In this document: positions 17,681 through 25,595 of the stretch, piece by piece
Position numbering within the stretch: position 1 is the stretch's first letter
Layout: each line of letters opens with the position of its first letter
Source: Amycolatopsis sp. NBRC 101858
GTDB lineage: Bacteria > Actinomycetota > Actinomycetes > Mycobacteriales > Pseudonocardiaceae
Direction: 5' to 3'
Length of the DNA: 64,000 bases
NCBI RefSeq assembly: GCF_030269325.1
Contig: NZ_BSTD01000008.1
Span: 248,001 to 312,000, forward strand
Program-made: the position numbers and the translations under genes
The notes under the pieces: generated by a model
Seen by the model: the letters and a program-made list of their open reading frames with translations, nothing else
Database searches by the model: none
Told to the model about the DNA's origin: nothing

Positions 17681-18358
17681 GTGACCGCACGACCGCTGCA
17701 GGACATCGTCGAGGCAGGCTGGGCCGAGGCCCTCGAACCGGTGGCGCCGCAGGTCGCCGCCATGGGGGAGTTCCTCCGCGCGGAGATCGCCGCCGGCCGG
17801 ACCTACCTCCCGGCGGGTGAGCACGTGCTGCGGGCGTTCAAGCAGCCGTTCCACGACGTCCGGGTGCTGATCGTCGGGCAGGACCCGTACCCGACGCCCG
17901 GGCACGCCGTCGGCCTGAGCTTCTCGGTGGCGCCGGACGTCCGGCCGATCCCCAAGAGCCTGGTCAACATCTACAAGGAGTACGCCGAGGACCTCGGCCA
18001 CCCGCTGCCGGCCAACGGCGACCTGACGCCGTGGGCCGACCAGGGCGTCCTGCTGCTCAACAGGGCCCTGACGGTGCAGCCCGGCAAGTCGAATTCGCAC
18101 CAGGGCAAGGGCTGGGAAGACGTCACCGAGCAGGCGATCAAGGCTCTCGCGGCCCGGCCGGAGCCGATGGTCGCGATCCTGTGGGGCCGCAACGCCCGCA
18201 ACCTGCGCCCGATGCTGGGTGAGGTGCCGTGCATCGAGTCGGCGCACCCGAGCCCGCTCTCGGCGCACAACGGCTTCTTCGGGTCGCGGCCGTTCAGCCG
18301 CGCAAACCAGCTGCTGGAGAAGCAGGGCGCGGCGCCGGTGGACTGGAAACTCCCGTAG
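17681..18358 (+). CDS. ung: Uracil-DNA glycosylase (family 1)
   Basis: A 225-residue DNA repair enzyme that excises uracil from DNA. The water-activating motif [18 protein letters not shown] has catalytic Asp68; the C-terminal minor-groove loop [18 protein letters not shown] has His189. Length is normal for family 1. The start is set by a TAGGCT box 8 nt upstream of GTG 17681. No DNA-repair neighbours are adjacent, although recG lies 3 kb downstream. Confidence 0.94.
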   Translation: MTARPLQDIVEAGWAEALEPVAPQVAAMGEFLRAEIAAGRTYLPAGEHVLRAFKQPFHDVRVLIVGQDPYPTPGHAVGLSFSVAPDVRPIPKSLVNIYKEYAEDLGHPLPANGDLTPWADQGVLLLNRALTVQPGKSNSHQGKGWEDVTEQAIKALAARPEPMVAILWGRNARNLRPMLGEVPCIESAHPSPLSAHNGFFGSRPFSRANQLLEKQGAAPVDWKLP

Positions 18359-18422
18359 GTTCGGTGTCCGGATCCGCGTGACGGCTCCGACCAGGGGGAA
18401 ACGAACCCTTTCCGGAGGCATC

Positions 18423-19193
18423 ATGAACGTCACATCGGCGGACGGCACGTCCCTCTTCTTCGAACAGCGCGGCACGGGTGCGCCGGTGATCCTGGTCGGC
18501 GGCGCGTTCAACGACCGGACCACGGTCGCCGGCCTGGCCGAAGTCCTGGCCGGCGACTTCACGACGATCGCCTACGACCGGCGCGGCCGCGGGGACTCCG
18601 GCGACGCGTCTTCGTACGCGTTCGAGCGCGAGATCGAGGACATCGCGGCACTGATCACCGAGGTCGGCGGGACGGCGTCGGTGTTCGGCCACTCGTCGGG
18701 CGCGGTCCTCGCCCTGGAGGCGGCCGCTGCGGGCATCGGCATCGACAAGCTGGTCGCCTACGAACCGCCGTACGCGACCCCGGACCAAGACCGGGGCGAC
18801 GTCCTCGAGCAGGTGCAAGCCCAGCTGGCAGCGGGTGATCGCGACGGCGCCGTGAAGACGTTCCTGATGGTCGCGGGCACGCCGGAAGAGATGGTCGACG
18901 GCATGAAGCAGGCCCCGGTGTGGGGCTGGTTCACGGGCCTGGCGCACACGCTCCCGTACGACCTGACGATCTGCGGCCCGGGCGCCCGCCCGCGGCTGGA
19001 CCACCTGGCGAAGATCGCGGTCCCGGCGCTGGTGATCGGCGGCGGCGCGAGCCCGGAGGAACTCCAGGCAGGCGCGCGCGTGGCCGCCGAGGCGGTCCCG
19101 GGGGCCCGCCATGAGACGCTGGAAGGGCAGGACCACGGGGTCCTCCAGTACCCGGAGACCCTCAAGCCGCTCCTGACGGACTTCTTGAAGTAA
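18423..19193 (+). CDS. Alpha/beta hydrolase
   Basis: A 256-residue protein with an alpha/beta hydrolase fold. The nucleophile elbow GHSSGA contains Ser91; the oxyanion region is VILVGGAFND, YDRRGRGDSG follows, and the late EGQDHGVLQ carries the likely catalytic His. The substrate is unknown. GGAGG lies 4 nt before the ATG. A perfect bidirectional terminator follows 7 bp after the stop. Confidence 0.85.
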   Translation: MNVTSADGTSLFFEQRGTGAPVILVGGAFNDRTTVAGLAEVLAGDFTTIAYDRRGRGDSGDASSYAFEREIEDIAALITEVGGTASVFGHSSGAVLALEAAAAGIGIDKLVAYEPPYATPDQDRGDVLEQVQAQLAAGDRDGAVKTFLMVAGTPEEMVDGMKQAPVWGWFTGLAHTLPYDLTICGPGARPRLDHLAKIAVPALVIGGGASPEELQAGARVAAEAVPGARHETLEGQDHGVLQYPETLKPLLTDFLK

Positions 19194-19200
19194 GCGCACG

Positions 19201-19236
19201 AAAATGGCGGGTGCTCCGGAGAGCACCCGCCATTTT
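19201..19236. terminator. Perfect 16-bp-stem bidirectional terminator
   Basis: Arms at 19201-19216 and 19221-19236 are perfect reverse complements around the loop CGGA, with A-rich and T-rich ends (AAAATGG and CCATTTT). It can act on both strands, serving the hydrolase gene (+) and rpmB (-). Confidence 0.88.
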
Positions 19237-19251
19237 CGAACTCTTCTCGCC

Positions 19252-19443
19252 TCAGCCGCGAACGACCTTGCCCGCCTTGATGCACGAGGTGCACACGTTC
19301 AGGCGCTTGCGCTGGGACACACCCACCTTGGCGTGGACGGTCTGGATGTTCGGGTTCCACCGGCGGTTGGTACGGCGGTGGGAGTGCGAGACCGACTTGC
19401 CGAAGCCGGGTCCCTTGCCACAGACGTCGCACACGGCAGCCAC
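19252..19443 (-). CDS. rpmB: 50S ribosomal protein L28
   Basis: A 63-residue ribosomal protein of the zinc-ribbon type, with paired cysteines in [11 protein letters not shown] and [10 protein letters not shown]. The central [16 protein letters not shown] motif is diagnostic. The GTG start (19443) is preceded by AAAGGAG on the minus strand. It is monocistronic, with a terminator just downstream. A TACTAT box on the minus strand (around 19505-19510) is a possible -10 element. Confidence 0.96.
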   Translation of the reverse strand: MAAVCDVCGKGPGFGKSVSHSHRRTNRRWNPNIQTVHAKVGVSQRKRLNVCTSCIKAGKVVRG

Positions 19444-19576
19444 GTCGAACTCCTTTGGATCTGGGTCATAGAGATGAGCCCAGATGCACTGGGCAACTCG
19501 ACCATAGTAACTACTGGCTTCGCGAGGTTCCGCACCGGGTCGATACGCTGCCTCGGACCGGTCAGGAGGTTACGGG

Positions 19577-21154
19577 GTGCGGGTGCTGGACACGGCGGCG
19601 GTGTCGGCCTGGGCGACGGGCTGCGTGCACAGTCTCGCGAGCCTGCGGCCGGCCATCGACGAGATCAACGTCTACCCCGTCGCGGACTCCGACACCGGCT
19701 CCAACATGCTCTTCACGATGACCGGCGCGGCCCGCGAACTCGAGGCCGCCGAGCCGGGAAGCGCTGCCGAAGCGCTGAAGGTCCTCGCGCGCGGCGCGGT
19801 GGCTTCGGCCAAGGGCAACTCCGGCGTGATCCTCTCCCAAGTCGTGCGTGGGCTGGCCGACCGCGCCGAAGGCGACCTGGACGGCGCGTGGCTGGCCGAC
19901 GCGCTCGGGCACGCCGACGAGGTCGCCACCGGCGCCGTCAGCCGCCCGGTCGCCGGGACGATCCTCACCGTCCTGCACGCCGTGGCCCTCGCCGTGCGCG
20001 GCGACACCCGGTCCCTGACCGAAGTCGCGCAGGAGGCCGCGCAAGAAGCCGCGCACGCCCTCGAGAAGACGCCCCTGCAGCTGCCCGCGCTGGCCAAGGC
20101 CGGGGTCGTCGACGCCGGGGCCCGCGGGCTCGTCGCCGTGCTCGACGCCCTGGTCGGCGTGCTCACCGGCACCGCGCTCGAGCAGTTCCACGCCCTCGAG
20201 GTGCACGCGGACCCGCTCGCCGAGGCTTTCGCCTGGGAGGTCATGTACCTGCTCGACGGCGTCGAGGAAGCAAGCCTGCCGACCCTGCGCAAGGAGCTGA
20301 GCGGCCTCGGCGACAGCGTCACCGTGGCCGGCGACGGCTCGGGCAGCCACGCCGTGCACGTCCACTGCGCCGACATCGGTGCCGCCATCGAGGCCGGGCT
20401 CGCGCTGGGCCGCCCGCGCAAGATCCGCGTCGAGCCGCTGCTGACGCCGACGCCGATCGAGCCCGGTGGCGGGCTCGACCGCACGGTCGTCGCCGTCGTG
20501 CACGGCGGCGAGCTGGCCGAGCTGCTGCGTGCCGAGAGCATCCCGGTGCTGGCCGTGCCCGACGGCGAAACCCCCAGCGTCGAGGACGTGATCGGCCTGC
20601 TCAACGAAGCCGCCGGCCGGCACGTCACCGTGCTGCCGGGCAGCGTCGCGCTCACCGCGGCGGCCGACACCGCGGCCGGGCACGCGATGGCCGCCGACCG
20701 GGACGTCGTGGTCATCCCGTGCGTCTCGCCGGTGCAGGTCCTGGCCGCCCTCGCGGTGCACGACGCCGGGCGCCGCACCAACGACGACGTCGTCGCGATG
20801 GCCGAAGCGGCCGCCGCGACCAGGCGTGGCGAACTCCGGATCGCGCGCGAGGAATCGCTAACCTGGGTGGGCCGGGCCCAGTCCGGCGACGTGGTCGGCC
20901 TGGTCGACGACGAGGTGGTGCTGATCGAACCGGCACCGGCGTCGGAGACGAACCTGGTCGCGGCCGCGATGAAGGTGCTGAACCGGATGCTGGCGCTCGG
21001 CGGCGAGCTGGTGACGGTGCTGAGCGGGGACGCCGCCCCGCCCGGGGTCGCCGAGGAGCTCGCCGAGCAGCTGCGGGTGGAGCACCCGGAGGTGGAGCTG
21101 ACGAGCTACGCCGGCGGCCAGGTGGAGGCCGTGCTGCTGATGGGAGTCGAATAG
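19577..21154 (+). CDS. DAK2-domain protein, FakA/YloV-like (fatty acid kinase-type)
   Basis: A 525-residue protein. The N-terminal DhaL/DAK2 kinase domain has the ATP/Mg motif INVYPVADSDTGSNM and AKGNSGVILSQVVRGLAD; the middle and C-terminal parts (about 210-525) match the FakA extension. In firmicutes FakA phosphorylates fatty acids bound to FakB/DegV proteins for phospholipid synthesis; a degV-like gene is not visible here. It lies 3 bp upstream of recG, the usual actinobacterial pairing. The GTG start is preceded by AGGAGG at 7 nt. Confidence 0.87.
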   Translation: MRVLDTAAVSAWATGCVHSLASLRPAIDEINVYPVADSDTGSNMLFTMTGAARELEAAEPGSAAEALKVLARGAVASAKGNSGVILSQVVRGLADRAEGDLDGAWLADALGHADEVATGAVSRPVAGTILTVLHAVALAVRGDTRSLTEVAQEAAQEAAHALEKTPLQLPALAKAGVVDAGARGLVAVLDALVGVLTGTALEQFHALEVHADPLAEAFAWEVMYLLDGVEEASLPTLRKELSGLGDSVTVAGDGSGSHAVHVHCADIGAAIEAGLALGRPRKIRVEPLLTPTPIEPGGGLDRTVVAVVHGGELAELLRAESIPVLAVPDGETPSVEDVIGLLNEAAGRHVTVLPGSVALTAAADTAAGHAMAADRDVVVIPCVSPVQVLAALAVHDAGRRTNDDVVAMAEAAAATRRGELRIAREESLTWVGRAQSGDVVGLVDDEVVLIEPAPASETNLVAAAMKVLNRMLALGGELVTVLSGDAAPPGVAEELAEQLRVEHPEVELTSYAGGQVEAVLLMGVE

Positions 21155-21157
21155 CCG

Positions 21158-23311
21158 ATGGCCGGACTGCGCGACAAGCTGCCGCTGCTGCTGGGCGCCA
21201 AGACGGCGAAGGCGCTCGCCACGGCGTTGGACATCGAGACGGTCAGCGACCTGCTGCGCCACTACCCGCGCCGCTACGCCGAGCGCGGCGAGCTCACCGA
21301 CATCGCGGGCCTCGAGCTCGGCGAGCACGCCACCGTGCTGGCGCGCGTGGAAAAGGTGAGCAAGCGGCGGATGAAGTCCCGCAACGGGACCATCCTCGAC
21401 ATGGTGATCACCGACGGGAAACGCCGGCTCACCTGCGCCTTCTTCAACCAGGCCTGGCGCGAGAAGGACCTCGTCCCCGGCAAGACCGGCCTGTTCGCCG
21501 GCAAGGTGTCCGCTTTCCGCGACACCCTGCAGCTGACCAACCCCGAGTACGAGCTGTTCGAGGCCGACCGCGAGGCCGAGGCGATGGACGACTTCCTCGC
21601 CGCGATCATCCCGGTGTACCCGGCGGCGCAGGGCATGCCGACGTGGTCGATCGCGAAGTGCGTGCGCCAGGTGCTCGACGTCCTCGAGGTCGACGAAGAC
21701 CCGATGCCGGCGGAGCTGCGGCGGCTGCACAAGCTGTCCGACCTCGATACCGCGCTGCACGGCATCCACCGCCCGGCCAACTGGGCGCACCTGGAGGCGT
21801 CGAAGAAACGCCTCAAGTGGGACGAGGCCATGGCCGTCCAGCTGATCTTCGCGCAGCGGCGCCACTCGGCCATCTCGCGGCCGGCGAAGGCGAACCCGCA
21901 CGTCAGCGGCGGCCTGATGGACGCCTTCGACAAGCGGCTGCCGTTCGACCTGACCGCGGGCCAGCGGGGCATCGGCGACGAGATCGCCACCGACCTCGCC
22001 TCCGAGCACCCGATGAACCGGCTGCTGCAGGGCGAGGTCGGCTCCGGCAAGACGATCGTCGCGCTGCGGGCGATGCTGCAGGTCGTCGACAACGGGCGGC
22101 AGACGGCCATGCTGGCGCCGACCGAGGTCCTTGCCGCCCAGCACGCGCGGTCGCTGCGGGAGATGCTCGGCGACCTCGGCCAGGCGGGTGAGCTGGGCGC
22201 GGCGGAGAACGCCACCAAGGTCACGCTGCTCACCGGGTCGATGGGCGCGAAGGAGCGCAAGAAGTCGCTGCTGGAGATCGTCAGCGGGGAAGCGGGCATC
22301 GTCGTCGGCACGCACGCGCTGATCCAGGACCACGTCGAGTTCGCCGACCTCGGCCTCGCCGTCGTCGACGAGCAGCACCGGTTCGGCGTCGAGCAGCGGG
22401 ACGCGCTGCGCACCCGCGGCGCCGGCGACACCAGCCCGCACGTCCTCGTCATGACCGCGACGCCGATCCCGCGCACGGTCGCGATGACCGTCTACGGCGA
22501 CCTGGAAGTGTCCGCGCTGCGCGAGATGCCGGTCGGGCGGTCGCCGATCTCGACCACGGTCGTGCCGGTCGCCGAAAAGCCGGCCTGGTTCGACCGGATC
22601 TGGCAGCGGGTCCGCGAAGAAGTCGGCAAGGGGCACCAGGGGTACGTCGTGTGCCCGCGGATCGGCGACGAGCCGCCGTCGGACAAGAGCGACAAGCGGC
22701 CGCCGCTCGCGGTCCTCGACGTCGCGCCCGACCTGGAGCACGGCGCGTTGCAGGGGCTGAAGATCGGCGTGCTGCACGGCCGGATGCCGCCCGACGAGAA
22801 GGACGCCGTGATGCGTGCGTTCTCGGCGGCGCAGCTCGACGTCCTCGTGGCCACCACGGTGATCGAAGTCGGCGTCAACGTCCCGAACGCGACCGCGATG
22901 GTGATCATGGACGCCGACCGCTTCGGCGTCAGCCAGCTGCACCAGCTGCGCGGCCGCGTCGGCCGGGGCAGCAACCCTGGCGTCTGCCTGCTGGTCACCG
23001 AGGCCCTCGACGGCACCGCGACGCGCGAGCGCCTGGCGGCGGTCGAGTCGACGACCGACGGTTTCGAGCTGTCGCGCCTCGACCTGGAGCTGCGCCGCGA
23101 GGGTGACATCCTCGGTGCCGCGCAGTCCGGGAAGCGGTCCGGGCTCAAGCTGCTTTCGCTGCTGCGCGACGAGGACGTGATCGCCGCGTCGCGGGAGAGC
23201 GCCCAGGAGATCGTCGAGAAAGACCCGGACCTGAAGAAGTACCGCGGCCTGGCGCAGATGGTCGCCGACGTCGTCGACGTCGAGCGCGCGGAGTACCTGG
23301 AGAAGACATGA
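21158..23311 (+). CDS. recG: ATP-dependent DNA helicase RecG
   Basis: A 717-residue helicase that remodels stalled forks and Holliday junctions. It has an N-terminal wedge/OB domain (about residues 50-150), then helicase motifs: GEVGSGKTIVALRAML (Walker A), VVDEQHRFGVEQR (DEQH), TATPIPRTVAMT and the C-terminal RGRVGRGSNPGVCLL. Length is normal. The gene follows the DAK2 gene by 3 bp and overlaps the next GNAT gene by 4 bp (ATGA), so all three are co-transcribed. Confidence 0.95.
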   Translation: MAGLRDKLPLLLGAKTAKALATALDIETVSDLLRHYPRRYAERGELTDIAGLELGEHATVLARVEKVSKRRMKSRNGTILDMVITDGKRRLTCAFFNQAWREKDLVPGKTGLFAGKVSAFRDTLQLTNPEYELFEADREAEAMDDFLAAIIPVYPAAQGMPTWSIAKCVRQVLDVLEVDEDPMPAELRRLHKLSDLDTALHGIHRPANWAHLEASKKRLKWDEAMAVQLIFAQRRHSAISRPAKANPHVSGGLMDAFDKRLPFDLTAGQRGIGDEIATDLASEHPMNRLLQGEVGSGKTIVALRAMLQVVDNGRQTAMLAPTEVLAAQHARSLREMLGDLGQAGELGAAENATKVTLLTGSMGAKERKKSLLEIVSGEAGIVVGTHALIQDHVEFADLGLAVVDEQHRFGVEQRDALRTRGAGDTSPHVLVMTATPIPRTVAMTVYGDLEVSALREMPVGRSPISTTVVPVAEKPAWFDRIWQRVREEVGKGHQGYVVCPRIGDEPPSDKSDKRPPLAVLDVAPDLEHGALQGLKIGVLHGRMPPDEKDAVMRAFSAAQLDVLVATTVIEVGVNVPNATAMVIMDADRFGVSQLHQLRGRVGRGSNPGVCLLVTEALDGTATRERLAAVESTTDGFELSRLDLELRREGDILGAAQSGKRSGLKLLSLLRDEDVIAASRESAQEIVEKDPDLKKYRGLAQMVADVVDVERAEYLEKT

Positions 23312-23775
23312 TCCGGCCGGCTGTGGCCGCGGACGCCGCGGCGATCGGCGAAGTCCACGTGCGCTCCTGGCAGGCGGCCTACGCGGGGCTGATCCCGGCG
23401 GACTTCCTCGCCGGCCTCTCGGTGGAGCCACGCGCGGCGTCGTGGGCCCGGCGCATCGAAGCCGGCGGCCCGGTCCTGGTCGCCGAGGAAGACGGCGCCA
23501 TCGCGGGGTTCGCCGCGTACGGCGACGGCCGGCTCTACGCGCTGTACCTGCTGCCGGAGTACTGGGGGCGGGGCCTCGGCCGGGCGTTGCACGACCGGGT
23601 CGTCGAAGAGCTGCCCGGCGAAAGCGCCATCCTGTGGGTGCTGTCGACGAACGAGCGCGCGAAGAACTTCTACGTCCGGCAGGGCTGGGTGGACGACGGC
23701 GCCACCCAGACCGAGACGATCGACGAAGGCCGGGTCACGCTGGAGGAGCGGCGGTTCCGGCGTTCGCTGCCGTGA
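23308..23775 (+). CDS. GNAT family N-acetyltransferase
   Basis: A 155-residue acetyltransferase of the RimI-like type. The N-terminal IGEVHVRSWQAAYAGLIP and GRGLGRALHDRVVEELP (acetyl-CoA loop) are clear, with the late FYVRQGWVDDGA strand. The substrate is unknown. Its start overlaps the recG stop (ATGA). The 3' end overlaps the convergent TetR gene by 41 bp. Confidence 0.86.
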   Translation: MIRPAVAADAAAIGEVHVRSWQAAYAGLIPADFLAGLSVEPRAASWARRIEAGGPVLVAEEDGAIAGFAAYGDGRLYALYLLPEYWGRGLGRALHDRVVEELPGESAILWVLSTNERAKNFYVRQGWVDDGATQTETIDEGRVTLEERRFRRSLP

Positions 23776-24370
23776 ACACGCCCGCTTTCGCGGCGGCCGC
23801 GGCGGCTTTCGCGGCGAGATCGGCGTCCGCCGGCGTCACGCCCTCGCGGGAGACGAACAGGCGGTAGAAGATCGGGCCGCACGCCACCCGCACGACTTCG
23901 ACGGCGTCCGTGCCGGCCGGGACTTCGCCGCGGTCGACGGCCCGGTCGACCACCACCGCCGAGCGCGCGTGGCGGTCGACGTAGAACTCCTGCAGGGCGT
24001 CCGCCGCGCGGGAGGAGAGGAACGCCGCCGAGATCGACGCCGTCGGGAGCTCGCGCTCGCCCGGCGAGGTGAAGTAGTGCACCAGCTCGAGGTTGATCCC
24101 GCGCAGGTCGCCTTCCAGGGAGCCGGTGTCCGGGGCCGTCCACTCCTGCTCGGTCCCCATCAGCAGGGCCGCCGCGACCAGGCCTTCGGCGGACTCCCAG
24201 CGGCGGTACAGCGTCGTCTTGTGCACGCCGGAGCGGTCGGCGACCGCCTCGACGGTCAGCTCCGCGTACCCGCGTTCGCCGAGCAGCTCGAGGGTGGCGT
24301 TCAGGGCGGCGAGGCGGGTCCGCTCGGTGCGTCCGCCCGGCCGTCTCGTGCCGGAAATCTCGGTTGCCAA
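23735..24370 (-). CDS. TetR family transcriptional regulator
   Basis: A 211-residue repressor with an N-terminal TetR helix-turn-helix (RLAALNATLELLGERGYAEL; VADRSGVHKTTLYRRWES) and a C-terminal ligand/dimerisation domain resembling the TetR_C_11 type. The C-terminus is an Ala-rich tail. It starts with TTG at 24370, preceded by GGAG at 6 nt on its strand. It is divergent from the erythromycin-esterase-like gene only 31 bp away, so it very likely represses that gene and itself. CAAC/GTTG outer arms in the gap are the only symmetry seen. Confidence 0.88.
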   Translation of the reverse strand: MATEISGTRRPGGRTERTRLAALNATLELLGERGYAELTVEAVADRSGVHKTTLYRRWESAEGLVAAALLMGTEQEWTAPDTGSLEGDLRGINLELVHYFTSPGERELPTASISAAFLSSRAADALQEFYVDRHARSAVVVDRAVDRGEVPAGTDAVEVVRVACGPIFYRLFVSREGVTPADADLAAKAAAAAAKAGVFTAANAGTAAPPA

Positions 24371-24388
24371 CTGCTACTCCTGTTGCGT

Positions 24389-24394
24389 TAGTGT
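24389..24394 (+). promoter_or_regulatory. Putative -10 box of the esterase-like gene
   Basis: TAGTGT lies 7 nt before the ATG at 24402 in the 31-bp gap to the divergent TetR gene. No Shine-Dalgarno precedes the ATG, consistent with a leaderless mRNA. TetR binding in this gap would block both promoters. Confidence 0.5.
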
Positions 24395-24401
24395 GCCCAG
24401 T

Positions 24402-25568
24402 ATGCCAGAACCGGAGTCCGTCGACGTCACGTCCATCGCCGCCCTGATCGGCGCCGCCGAGGTCGTCGCGATCGGCGAGAACAACCATCACATCCGGGAG
24501 TTCGGGGTGCTGCGCGATCGTCTCCTGCGTCACCTCGTCTCCGAGTGCGGGTTCACCGTGCTGGGGTTCGAGGGTGGGTTTCCCGAAGGGCACCTGGTCG
24601 ACACGTGGCTGTCCGGCGGCCCGGGTGACGTCGCCGACATCGCGCGGGACGGCTTCACGTTCGGCCTCGGCGATTCGGCCGAGGTGCACGCGATGCTGAC
24701 CTGGCTGCGCGGCCGGGGTGTCCGGTTCGCCGGTCTGGACGTGCCGAGTTCGGCGGGGTCGCCGGTGCCGTCGCTGCAGGCTCTCCGTGAGCACGTCCTG
24801 CGCGTGGACCCGGCCAACGTGTCGCTTGTGGACACGGCGTTGGCGGCGTGCGAGCCGTACGCGTCGGTGAGCAGCGCGGTCGCTCCCGGGCGGTACCAGG
24901 AGATGAGCACTTCGGCGCGGGATGCGGCGACGGTGGCCCTGACTGTCCTGTGTGGACATGTCGCGGCGCTCGGTTATGGCGACGTTGCCGCCCACCACGC
25001 CGAGGGTGCGCTGCGGATCGACCTCTACCTGCGGGAGCTGGACGCGTTGATGGCGGGGCGCGCGCCCGAGCCGCAGAGTTCGTCACGGGACACGTACATG
25101 GCCGCGACCGTACGGCTGCTGCGGCGGCTGTACCCGGGCGAGAAGATCGTCCTGATGCTCCACAACGGACATCTGCAGCGCGTGCCGTTCTCGCCGATGC
25201 CCGGCATGACAGCGCCGTCCGCGGGGACGCATCTGGCCGCCGAGCTGGGGGAGAAGTACTTCGCGCTCGCGCTGACCGCCGTCTCGGGGACGACGACCGG
25301 CCTGGCGCCCGACCCGGACGCGCGGCTCGGGTTCCGGATGTACGAGCAGGCTCTGGAGGCACCCGCGGAAGGCAGCGTCGAGGCGGCGCTGGCTTCTCGG
25401 GCGCCGTGCGTGGTCGCGCACCCCGCGGCGTCGAGCATCCGGCACGCGCACATGGCGCCGGCGGTCGACGTGGCGTCAGCCTTCGACGCCGTTGTGTGCC
25501 TGAAGGAGCAGGAAACGATTTTCCAGGCAGCCGCCGATCAGGTGCGCCCGTTCGGCTGCTTGCCGTAG
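24402..25568 (+). CDS. Erythromycin esterase family protein
   Basis: A 388-residue protein of the Ere-like hydrolase superfamily. The N-terminal signature GENNHHIREFGVLRDRLLRH corresponds to the GExxHxxxEF motif, followed by VLGFEGGFPEG and a late MLHNGHLQRV segment with the conserved His. True macrolide esterases share the fold, but many members have other roles, so resistance cannot be asserted. The adjacent divergent TetR gene suggests induction by a small molecule. Confidence 0.78.
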   Translation: MPEPESVDVTSIAALIGAAEVVAIGENNHHIREFGVLRDRLLRHLVSECGFTVLGFEGGFPEGHLVDTWLSGGPGDVADIARDGFTFGLGDSAEVHAMLTWLRGRGVRFAGLDVPSSAGSPVPSLQALREHVLRVDPANVSLVDTALAACEPYASVSSAVAPGRYQEMSTSARDAATVALTVLCGHVAALGYGDVAAHHAEGALRIDLYLRELDALMAGRAPEPQSSSRDTYMAATVRLLRRLYPGEKIVLMLHNGHLQRVPFSPMPGMTAPSAGTHLAAELGEKYFALALTAVSGTTTGLAPDPDARLGFRMYEQALEAPAEGSVEAALASRAPCVVAHPAASSIRHAHMAPAVDVASAFDAVVCLKEQETIFQAAADQVRPFGCLP

Positions 25569-25595
25569 TGCGCGGGGTGGGCGTTTCCTACCGGT

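Noticed and set aside
17672-18358. TTG at 17672 as the ung start
   Set aside because: It would lie on the last base of the TAGGCT -10 box; GTG 17681 fits the leaderless pattern and family N-terminus better.
20858-23431. 857-residue minus-strand frame opposite recG
   Set aside because: It is a shadow frame without motifs; recG on the plus strand has all helicase motifs.
24402-25568. Calling the esterase-like gene a macrolide-resistance gene
   Set aside because: The family fold and motif are present, but the key specificity residues cannot be judged from sequence alone and many members do not act on macrolides.
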